A stretch of DNA of 39,885 nucleotides, from NCBI GenBank assembly GCA_000277445.1, contig AJWJ01000190.1, positions 1 to 39,885 on the forward strand, read 5' to 3'. Shown piece after piece: positions 21,020 through 30,229 of this stretch; the stretch's first letter is position 1; each line of letters starts with the position of its first letter. The position numbers and the translations under genes were made by a program. This DNA comes from Polysphondylium violaceum. Its lineage: Eukaryota > Evosea > Eumycetozoa > Dictyosteliales > Dictyosteliaceae. A model generated the notes under the pieces. The model saw only the letters and a list, made by a program, of their open reading frames with translations, ran no database searches and was not told the origin of the DNA.

Positions 21020-22166
21020 TATGTATGTATGTGATGGTGATTATTTCGTGATGACTGTATATGTCTGTATTTATATCTTGTAATGATTGATCGTTTATAC
21101 GCGCGTATAGTTTGATGAGGATTATATAAAAATAGAAATTGGAAAAAATTTGAAAAAAAAAAAGAATATATATAGTAGGTGGAACAATACTGCAACAATT
21201 ATAATCTACTATATTTGAAAATAAAAAAAGTGGAATGAGTGTTTAAAGTGTTACAAAATTAATCACAACACAAGTTTTTTAAATCAACTCTTTGAACTTT
21301 GATGAATAAAGGATAAATCGTTGTTTTGGAAAAATATAAAAGTTTATTTGGTGTGTGTGTGTTGTGTGTTGTGTGGAATGGGTATTGGTATTTTATGTCT
21401 GAATCTGTGGTAGTGTGTCAGTGTGAGGGGTATGTGGTTATATATGATGAAGATTGGTATGTGTGTGTTGAATATATTATATCTGTAAAAGATTGTGGTA
21501 TTTTTGTAGATATAAAATGAAAAACATCAAAAGTGAACTAATCAACTCTATCGATTAAAGTATAATATAATAATATAGTATTACAACAACAATTGTGAAT
21601 TACAACAAAACAACTATACAACAACAATAATGCGATAAAAAGTAAACAAGGCTTTGTCGATGGATGTAAAAGAACAATAGCAAAAAAGAAAGTGGTTGAG
21701 GTGTGTGAGCGTATGTGCTTTATGTGTGTTAAATTTAGAACGTAAGAATAATAATAAAAAAGCAACAAGCAGCAAAAATTATGTGGGGGCGGCAGATTTT
21801 TTAGAAAAAAAAATTTTCAAAAAAAAAAAAATTACAAAAAAAAAAAACGAAGATGATCTTTGGGGTGTGTTCTATTCTTGTTTCAAGAGAGAGCACTGTG
21901 TGAGTGGGGGGTGGTGGTAGAGCGAGGATATGTTTTGGAATCCGTTTACAATTCAATCTATTTTTATCCCTTTGTTTTAAATAAATGTTTGATTGGAACT
22001 GAATCAATAAATAAAATCGTTGCTTCGAAAAAAAATTAAAAAACACACTCTCGCACATTCATCGTGGCGAAAATTTTTTGATTCGATCGTTTTTTTTTTT
22101 TTTTCGTTTCTTATTCATATCTTGATAATTTAGTATTATTGTTTACATTTATTATTTATCGACACA
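21020..22166. other. Divergent promoter region, 1.15 kb
   Basis: Lies between the ankyrin-RGS gene (-) and the coiled-coil gene (+). It holds the palindrome TATACGCGCGTATA (21096-21109), a GT-rich stretch 21348-21480 (CA-rich on the minus strand), a G-rich GTGGGGGCGGCAG near 21782, and GAGTGGGGGGTGGTGG near 21902. Open frames here are low-complexity and unconvincing. Confidence 0.5.
21096..21109. promoter_or_regulatory. 14-base palindrome, putative binding site
   Basis: TATACGCGCGTATA is a perfect dyad with a CGCGCG core in very AT-rich surroundings, 77 bases upstream of the ankyrin-RGS start codon. A role as a dimeric factor site is inference. Confidence 0.4.
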
Positions 22167-22615
22167 ATGTCAAACAAGATCATTAGACAACAATTGAATA
22201 TATTAAATGGAGAGGATCTTAAAGTTAATAATAGACTCCAAAAATTGAAATCACCTTTAGGTATGATATCATTGTGCTACTGTAGGAGCTGTAATAGTAA
22301 TACTACTATACTTGTGCCTACAATGATCATGCACCAAGTACTAATACAAAAATACTCATTCTATATAATATAGATAAAATCATCCAAAACAAACAAGAAG
22401 AGACAGATATATTGGCAGAAAACTTGAAATTACTTCGAAAAAAAGCAATTGTTAGAAAGGAATCTAAAGCAGCACAAAAAAAGAGATCTATCATCAGTGA
22501 AAATATAGATAAAGAGAACCAAAAAATAGTAGACAAAAAGAAATTACACAAAAAACTAGTTATCAAGAAAAAGAAAGAAAAGAGATTAAGAAACACCCTC
22601 GACTCTGCATTATAA
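22167..22615 (+). CDS. Small basic coiled-coil protein, 111 aa
   Basis: Two exons (22167-22260 and 22374-22615) join in phase 1 at a GTATGA donor. The peptide starts MSNKIIRQQLNILNGEDLKVNNRLQKLKSPLDKIIQ and continues as an unbroken, highly charged helix (ETDILAENLKLLRKKAIVRKE) to a Lys-rich end (KKLHKKLVIKKKKEKRLRN). No signal peptide, membrane segment or Cys motif is visible. The upstream gap of 1.1 kb is shared with the divergent ankyrin-RGS gene. I do not recognise the family. The length and composition fit a small coiled-coil subunit of a complex, or a nucleolar basic protein; both are guesses. Confidence 0.72.
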
Positions 22616-23248
22616 ACATACAGACACACATGCATATAATCAATCGCTCATCTTTACCTCTTTTTACTTTTGTACATAGATATGAACCATCACTATATTA
22701 TTATTATTATTATTACTCTTACGATTAAACACATATTCAATGAACAATGTGCGCACATTTATTCAGCATAAACAATATTTCAATGAAAGCCAATAGCAGC
22801 GGCTGTCAACCCTTTTCTCACCATATACATTTTCTGACACACCCAACCATTTTTTTTATTTCAGACGAGAAGACCCATTGGAGGACAATATTTCCTATTT
22901 CTCACTCTTTTTCTCCATGAACACATCATCACAAAATCTGATGAAAGTCCCTATTTTAAATCATACGTCTAAATTTGGAAAAATAAAAGAAAAGAAAAAG
23001 TTTTGCTTTTTTACTTTGTATATCCATTTGTTTGTTTGTTTGGGCAATTAAATTGAAATTTTAAATTATGTGTCACACATCAATGCGCACAGTATCTGTT
23101 ATTTATATAAAAGGGATCCAATCCCTTCTTTTTTATTCTTTCATTTTTACTACATGCACTTTACTGTGTTTAAATTTTTTATTTTTTTGTATATATATAT
23201 ATTTATCTTTATATATTTCATTGTGTTTCGTGCGCGTTCTCATCAAAG
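22616..23248. other. Intergenic, about 630 bases
   Basis: Contains an ATT run near 22699, moderately GC-rich patches around 22745-22960 and alternating AT/T-rich sequence before the next gene. Short frames near 23070 are not credible genes. This probably includes the promoter of the zinc-finger gene. Confidence 0.45.
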
Positions 23249-23738
23249 ATGGATCAATTAGTTAGTAAAGGGTAATCTTATTGATATTACTATATTTTCA
23301 GTGGCGATGTTTGGAGATAATGTATTATTAATAGTTTTAAATTTATTTATTCAATTCACAGATCAATATCGGAAAATCAAAGTGATAATCTTTATGAAAA
23401 ATTAGCTTTGTTAAAAAATCATTATAATAATTATTCTAATGTTTTGGTATGTTGTTTTCTTTTCTTTTATCAAACAATAGATTTTAACTATTTTATTCTA
23501 TTAAGAAAAAACAAATATATAAAGATGATCCGTTTATAAACTATAAAGGGAATAAGCCTTCCACAGATCAATCAAATATAGTACCAGCAGCCAATAGTTT
23601 TTTAAACTTTTCAAATTTTAATTACTCTTCTGATCAGAATATTTTGGAAAAACCATCAACAGATTTTAATAATAATTTTAATACCAATCCTAACAATACT
23701 ATTAATAATAATACTAATAATAATAATATACAAGATAA

Positions 23739-23789
<51 letters not shown>

Positions 23790-24331
23790 CCATAATCATT
23801 TAAATCATTATATCGATTCAAACGATTCCAAAAAACGTAAATATAAAAATAGTCAATTGGTTCCAGATGGATTCAAATGTAAATGTGGAGCCACAATGCC
23901 AGGCAAGGGTCCAACTTGTAAATGGAGAAAAGGAATGGATGGGGAAACTTTGTGTAATAGTTGTGGTTTACAAAATATGAAAAGACCTAGTTGCTTAGTT
24001 TGTGGTGCAACTTACAACAAAAAAGATTATTCTGAAAATAATTTTTGGATTAGATGTGATGATTGTAAAAAGTGGATCATGGCAGTTTGTGATAATATCT
24101 CAAACGTTTTTGATTACGATGATTCTAATCCAAATCATGCACATTACTCTTGTCCAAAATGTAGATATTTAAATAGCCAAAGTGGTAACAGTGCATCTTT
24201 ACGCCCTCCTTCCTCTTCTTCTATTTTAGAAAGCAATGATATTGGGTTATTAAATCCCAATACCAATACCACAACCAAATCTATGATTAATAATAATAAT
24301 CATAATAATAACAATCATAATAATAATAATC

Positions 24332-24362
<31 letters not shown>

Positions 24363-24690
24363 CAGTAATATTAACCATAACTCCCATACAAATAACAACA
24401 GTAATATTAATAACCATAACCAAAATAATAATAATAATAACAGTAATATTTATCAAAATAATAATAATAATAAAATTAATCATGAAAATAAGAGTAATAG
24501 TCTAGCATCAAGATCCAAACATATGTCTAGAAATATTAAATCACCCCATTGTACTCTCAATGGTTCTTCTCTATTTTCTAAAAACTCTAAAGAATCAAAA
24601 AAATCAAATGATCATCAACATCATCATCATCATACCCATCAACATAACAATAAAAAGAAAGATAATCATAAAAATGATAATGCTTTAGAA

Positions 24691-24787
<97 letters not shown>

Positions 24788-25096
24788 TAAAAAAAAAGTT
24801 CAAGTAATAACAATATTAGCCAAAATAATAATAATGATAAATATATGGAATTTAACAATTTAGAATATTTGGCAAATACAATAGTTAATTTAACAAATGA
24901 AGAGACCGATGAAAATGATAGTTTGAAATCATCAACCGAAATAACAAAGCCAACAGATATTCAAACTGTATCGATCTATCAAAATAATTATAATAGATCT
25001 TTACAATCACAACTCTATCCCAACTACAACAATAGATATCACTCTATCAATAGCTCATTCATTGAAGAATTAGAAGATATGCAAACACCACAATAA
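23249..25096 (+). CDS. GATA-like/PHD-like zinc-finger protein, frame broken
   Basis: Putative nuclear regulator. Exons 23249-23271, 23362-23446 and 23506 onward join in phase. After a basic segment (SKKRKYKN), residues 161-189 form a GATA-like finger (CKWRKGMDGETLCNSCGLQ), with an unusual C-x-C first pair. Residues 199-256 form a PHD-like finger (CLVCGATYNKKDY, FWIRCDDCKKWIMAVC, YSCPKC). Long Asn/His runs follow. The frame stops at 24807 right after a poly-Asn tract, but the next frame continues from about 24790 to 25096 with normal protein sequence (MEFNNLEYLANTIVNLTNEE, SSFIEELEDMQTPQ). The switch lies at an A9 run (24789-24797), so one base too many there, real or a sequencing error, would explain it. 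I treat both parts as one gene. Confidence 0.75.
24689..24786 (+). repeat. AAT triplet run coding poly-Asn
   Basis: Uninterrupted AAT repeats of about 98 bases inside the zinc-finger gene, followed directly by the A9 run where the frame changes. A second run, of AAC, codes Asn at about 23741-23789. Confidence 0.9.
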
Positions 25097-25340
25097 TAAT
25101 AAATTACGTTTTTTTTTCTTTTTTCTTTTTTTTTTTTTCAAATCAAAAAAGCGGCAGACCTGATTTTTTTTAATTTTTTGATCCATTTTTTTTTTTTTTT
25201 GATTTTTTAAAAATTTTCGAATTATTCAGGACGTTGGGTGTTGCAATCCGTATTCCACACTCTACAACACAGTAGTTTTCTTTATATATTTTTATATAGT
25301 TTATAGTAGTGGTACACACTAGTAATAATAAATAACAAAA

Positions 25341-26127
25341 ATGGGAAAAAAAGATAAATCAAATGATAAACCACAAAATAAAAATAAATTCTTTGTTGCC
25401 GTTATGGGTGCAGGTTCAGTTGGTAAATCTGCTTTAACAGTTCAATTTACTCAAGGTGTTTTTATAGATAAAGTAAATATCAACAAAGCGACACTATTGA
25501 TTGATGATTGATTGATTGATTGATTGATTGCAAGGCGATATATATAGACTTTTATTCTTCAATCATAGCTCACAACCTGATTACTTTTTACTAATCAAAG
25601 ATTTTTTTATTTGAAAAAATTATAAAAAAAAACACATAAACCCACTTTTATATCTATAGTATGACCCAACAGTAGAAGATACCTATACAAAGAGTTTTGA
25701 TTTAGATGGAGAAACAGTTTGCATTGAAGTTTTGGATACAGCAGGTTCAGAAGTTTTGGTTGCAATGAGAGAATTATATATGAAAAATGCCGAAGGTTTT
25801 ATTTTGGTCTATAGTATTTTGGTGAGATCAACTTTTCTCGAAATCAAAGATATTGTAGAACAATTGTTTAGAGTAAAGGAAGAAGAAGAGGTTCCCATTG
25901 TACTTGTTGGTAATAAAATTGATTTGGATGCTCATCGTGAGGTACCAACCAACGAAGGTAAATCACTTGCCTCTTCATATCCAAATTGCGACTTTTGGGA
26001 AGCTTCATCCAAAGATAGAATCAATGTGGATAATGTGTTTTATAGTATAGTAAAAAGAATCAAAGAAAAATATAAAAATGAAGGTACCCCAACTAAAGAG
26101 AAAAAGGAAAAATGTATTCTAATGTAA
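25341..26127 (+). CDS. Divergent Ras/Rap-type small GTPase
   Basis: 199-aa small GTPase of the Ras/Rap group, a membrane-attached GTP switch. Exons 25341-25472 and 25660-26127 join in phase 0. A 15-residue basic N-terminal extension precedes the G domain. Motifs: P-loop GAGSVGKS (23-30), switch [10 protein letters not shown] (45-53), DTAGSE (70-75), NKID (129-132), EASSK (158-162) and a C-terminal CAAX box CILM (196-199) after a Lys-rich stretch, fitting prenylation. The residue equivalent to Ras Gln61 is Ser and that equivalent to Gly13 is Ser. Rap proteins carry Thr at 61 and rely on a special GAP mechanism, so intrinsic hydrolysis is probably low. [18 protein letters not shown] is Ras/Rap-like. 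The 187-base intron contains an ATTG microsatellite. Confidence 0.93.
25506..25530. repeat. ATTG microsatellite in GTPase intron
   Basis: Six tandem ATTG units within the single intron of the Ras-like gene, shortly after its 5' splice site. Confidence 0.75.
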
Positions 26128-26496
26128 TGTGGCCTATTATGATCCACATGTATTATTAATGTAAACAAAAAAAAAACAACAACAAATGATCAAGATTTAT
26201 AGTATTTAGTCGTAATAGTAATAGTAATAATAATAATAATAATATTTAAAACTCAACCTTTTTTTCTCCCAAGATTTCTCATTTTTTACAATCTAACAAG
26301 ATTATTAAATTTCAAATACAACAACCACCAACATATATCTCTCATAATGTACTAGTAAAATTAGTAATATAAATAAATCCTAAAACAGTAGGATCTTTTT
26401 AAAAAAACAAAACTAATTTTGTCTTTATTTCTTTCAACCAATTAATTTAACAATCAAACAAAAAAAGTAATTAATGAATTCGGTTTGTTTATCCTT
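26128..26496. other. Convergent 3' gap
   Basis: About 370 bases between the GTPase stop (+) and the carrier stop (-). AT-rich with an AAT/AGT triplet run near 26218-26245. It should hold both 3' UTRs; no gene is seen. Confidence 0.5.
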
Positions 26497-28238
26497 TTAA
26501 ACTTTATTATGTATTTCATTTTGATTTAGGATCAAAGGTTTTCTTTCATCTCGCTCTATACTACGAGAGTCTTTGTATAAATATATTTCATCTTGTAGAT
26601 TATCGTCGTCGATATTTTCTCTTTGTTGTTGTTGCTCTTGGTCATCATCTTGATTGATTGAAATGTAATTAATAGTTTGGTCATTGACACTATTACTCTT
26701 TGTAAAGAATTTCTTTTTAAGAAATAGAAAACCAAATAAAACACTAAAGCCAAAAGATAAAACAAACAGACAGCCTCCGTAATAGAGAAACTGGGATTTG
26801 ATGTCTAGGTTTAAAAATTGTTTTCCAACGGTAAGTTGTACTAATACTTGTATGGTCAATGCGATCATAATATTAAAAGAAAACAATAGGCCAATTCTTG
26901 ATGATAGTTTTTTGGCAATCTGTACATTTACAATCGGTGACATAAATTCAAAGCAACAATTATAAATAATTAAACTAAATGTACTAATCACCAAATTTAA
27001 TCCAAATCCCATAACCATTAATAATGCTCCTCCCAATAATCCAAATACAACTAAAACTAAATTTTGAATATTGTTCTATTATTAATGTTAGTATCGTTGG
27101 TATTAATTGATAACAATTCTTCTTCTTTACTTACAATAGAGTTTCCCAACTTTGAGGGAATAATGGCAAAAAATGATGCAAAAAAGTAAGCACTGGCAGA
27201 AATATACCCATTCCAATTTTGATCATTATTTATTTGCAAGAATAAACTTTGCCAATCTGGAATTTAAAAAAGTATTAATATCAAATTTTTGATAAATGAG
27301 ATATTTGTATATAAAATTATACCTACAAGTTAAAACAATTTGGTGAATGGAAATAGCTATACCACTCCATATATACCATCGAAGAATATCGGTATTCTTG
27401 TAGGTATTAATGAGGTCGGTAAAGGTTTCTTTGATTGAAAACTTTTGTTGTGATTTATGATTGGTAAATGTGAGTGCTAAAATTAATGCCAAAATATTTG
27501 TACCACAAGAGATACTGAGTAGAGATACCAAAGGTAGTTTTTGGACGAGTAATTGACCCAATAAACCCGATGATACCACTCCAACTAGATATCCTGCATT
27601 TACTCTACACGACATTTTCTGATACTCGTTGGGATCTAAACTAAAATAAATATAAGCTAAAAACACAATATACGCCGCATACGATAATCCATCTGTAACT
27701 TGTTCTAAAATTAAATACACCAATTTGTTTGTCGTCAATAACACTGCTATTGTTAAAATTTTTGATACCATTCCAATTATAATAATAGTCTATGTTGTTG
27801 TTGTTTGTTAGTTAGTTAGTAACTATGCTTATACTAAAGAGAGAATAGATTCTTGTTGTAATGCAATATCGTGTAACGTAAATAGATGTATAGTATATAA
27901 TCATTACCTTGTATCCAATGAATTCACCTAAAATACCAAATATAAATAAAAAAGCAAAATAAGAATATGTCCAATATGGAAATATATCTTGATAAACCTG
28001 GGAATATAATATAATATTAATATATTTGTATATATAGTGTGTACTAATAATAACCAATACATACAATTTCAGGATCAATACCTAAAACATTTGTAAAATA
28101 ATCGACTAAAAATGGTTCAGAGGGATCAAAAGAGAATAGGAATGAAAAAGAGCAATACATAAGAAAAGGCTTTGCTTCATTAAAGTATTGTTTTAGACGA
28201 ATGCCTATCGATTTACTATTGCAAGTAATTGATGTCAT
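26497..28238 (-). CDS. SLC19-family folate/thiamine carrier
   Basis: Multi-pass plasma-membrane carrier of the SLC19 family (reduced folate or thiamine transport). Five exons (28238-28065, 27997-27908, 27789-27327, 27256-27135, 27075-26497) join in consistent phase to give 475 aa, close to the family length. Diagnostic segments are EPFLVDYFTNVLGIDPEI, FPYWTYSYFAFLFIFGILGE, LEQVTDGLSYAAYIVF, the SLDPNEYQKMSCRVNAGYLVG-SSGLLGQLLV block and MSPIVNVQIAKKLSSRIGLLFSFN. About ten to twelve hydrophobic helices are visible. The C-terminal tail is hydrophilic, Gln/Asp-rich and cytosolic by family topology. Which vitamin it carries cannot be told from sequence alone. The first-exon N-terminus is short, as expected. 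Two TGACTCATG boxes lie 440-470 bases upstream. Confidence 0.9.
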
Positions 28239-28789
28239 TTCTAGATTGTAAAAGTTGATTGATTGGCTGTGATTGATGTGTGTGTATATCTTTGATGAAT
28301 TTTATGTGTGTGAAAAAAATCGCTTTTATCTCTTTTCTATTTTGGTTATGTGTGTGAATTTTTTTCTTTTTTAAAACAAATATACAGTGTTGATGTTTAT
28401 TTATAAATAAAGATGTGTATTGATATAAATAATTTACAAATAAACACCTAAGGAAAACAAAATCACATGTAAATCATTGATTATCTCTCTCTATATACAG
28501 ATTGTTATCACTCCGATTTACAAATTGCAAAAGAAAAAAAAATGTGTAATGCGCGTCGCCTATTTTTTTTTCATTTTTTTTCGGGTCGAAAAAATAGTCT
28601 TTTAGAAAAAATGATCAAAAACGTGAAAATTGAAAAAAATCTTTATTTCTATTTTTGGACAGTTACAGTCAATATGAAATGACTCATGTCCTCAGCTTGA
28701 CTCATGCAATTTTTGAACAAAAGACATTTTCAACATAAGCATGCTTTATATTATATTATTTAATTTTTTATTTTATTTTTTATTATTTT
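28239..28789. other. Intergenic, carrier promoter and OSBP 3' UTR
   Basis: GT-rich near 28265-28360, then T-rich runs around 28561-28590, a short GC patch GCGCGTCGCC at 28551-28560, and two TGACTCATG copies at 28680-28706. No coding frame is supported. Confidence 0.5.
28680..28706. promoter_or_regulatory. Paired TGACTCATG boxes
   Basis: Identical 9-base sequences at 28680-28688 and 28698-28706, start to start 18 bases. TGACTCA is the known binding core of Gcn4/AP-1-type bZIP factors. They sit upstream of the SLC19 carrier. Function is inferred. Confidence 0.4.
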
Positions 28790-30229
28790 TTACTTTACTT
28801 CTTGTGTGATACCTGTGGTACTACTTGCGCCATCTTTACTAGACAAAATACAAGGAGATGTAGACGAAGACGATGAGGAAGATGATGAAGATGCTTTTGT
28901 AATAGTGTCATATGATCCATCGAAATGTATAATACCATTAATCTCAACTTCTTTGGGTTCATTTGGATTATAAAGTGTTTTACTATTATTTTTTAATCAT
29001 TAGTATATATTGGATGAGGATGATGGCGATAAAATAGATATACATACTTTTCATATTTATAAACCCATTGATCACCAACTTTTTTAAATAATCTTGGTTC
29101 CCATTCGATACCTTTTTCTTTTCTATCTTTAACTCTTTGTCTTTGTTCATCTTCGAGTCGATTCTTTTCTACAGTTGCTTCTTTTTGATTTTTATTTATA
29201 ATTGCACTTGCAACATTTTGCCAAAGTCTTTGAGATTCAAACTCTTCTTGATCTGCAATTGATCTAATGATTTTTGGACATTTTTTAGCCCCTTTACAAT
29301 CCCAAAGTGTTTCTGAACTCTATAGATATATATGTTATTAGTATCTATATTTGACTATTATCATTCTCAATATGAAAATTTACCTTTTTCTTTTGAGTAG
29401 TATTTGTAATTTCAATCTTATTATCCCATTTACCGGTGAATGAATAAAAGGTTTCACCTTTTTTCTTAATTTTACCAGACACTATATTATATTCTCCACC
29501 AAATAGAGGTTTTGATTTGAAATCCATGTCGGCCTTTAGACCAGAACTTTTACACACAATCGATGCACTACCAGTGATTTCAGTCAATAGAGTACCAAAT
29601 ATGATACCTCTGGCACATGCGGTTGGAAAGGTGATCACATAGTCCTCATTGTGTTCTAAAAGTGATAGAGTTATACTACCATCGACAATGACTGCCATTG
29701 AAGTACCTAAAAATTTTGAACGTGGATTAATGAGACCAGTCATTGTGTATCCTTCTTTTCTATTTGATATATAAAGACAACTAACTGGTGGATGATGTGA
29801 AATTTGTTCTGCTACTAAAAATGTATCTGCTGTATTATTGCTACTACTGTTATATTCCCATTTACATCTAAATATTTCACCCAGGATTGGATTATAAGGT
29901 TTCTTTACACCCTTTGGACGGAAATAAAACCCTGATAAATACCATTTGGTAATGAGTTTTAATCTATCCAATGGGGTATCCAATTTGTTTACACCAGACA
30001 AAAGGTCACCATGTACCATAAAGTCTGTAAATTTCTCTAAAAGTGATCTTGGTTCTAAAATAAAGGTTGGTAATGGTACTCTGGATAAATCAACGCCAAT
30101 CTTTAATTCTGACAAAAGTGATATCAATAAATTACGTGGTTCTTCTTCTAATACTTCTGTATCTTCTGTTGGTTCAATTTTTTCATTTCCTGTTGTTGCT
30201 GTTGCTGTTGTTGAGATTTCTTGACTCAT
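28790..30229 (-). CDS. Oxysterol-binding-family protein (ORD only)
   Basis: Lipid-transfer protein of the OSBP/Osh family that exchanges sterols and PI4P between membranes. Three exons (30229-29384, 29319-29048, 28982-28790) give 436 aa. The ORD begins near residue 32. It has KPYNPILGE at 110-118 and the family signature EQISHHPP at 141-148, whose His pair contacts PI4P. Then come GSITLSLLEHNEDYVITFP, GKWDNKIEITN and the C-terminal SETLWDCKGAKKC and WQNVASAIINKNQ-EEQRQR-like helix. There is no PH domain, ankyrin repeat or visible FFAT motif, so it is a short-type member resembling yeast Osh4-7. The acidic N-terminus (TEDTEVLEEEP) could be a lid region. The Ser-run tail after the last exon looks disordered. 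Dictyostelids have several such genes; I cannot assign the orthologue. Confidence 0.95.

Noticed and set aside
21326-21520. Val/Cys/Tyr-rich short frame
   Set aside because: Its composition follows from GT-rich simple sequence; there is no family similarity or splice context.
24787-24822. A 22-base GT...AG interval that would restore the frame if spliced
   Set aside because: It is far shorter than any other intron here (about 64-187 bases), so a homopolymer indel is the better explanation.
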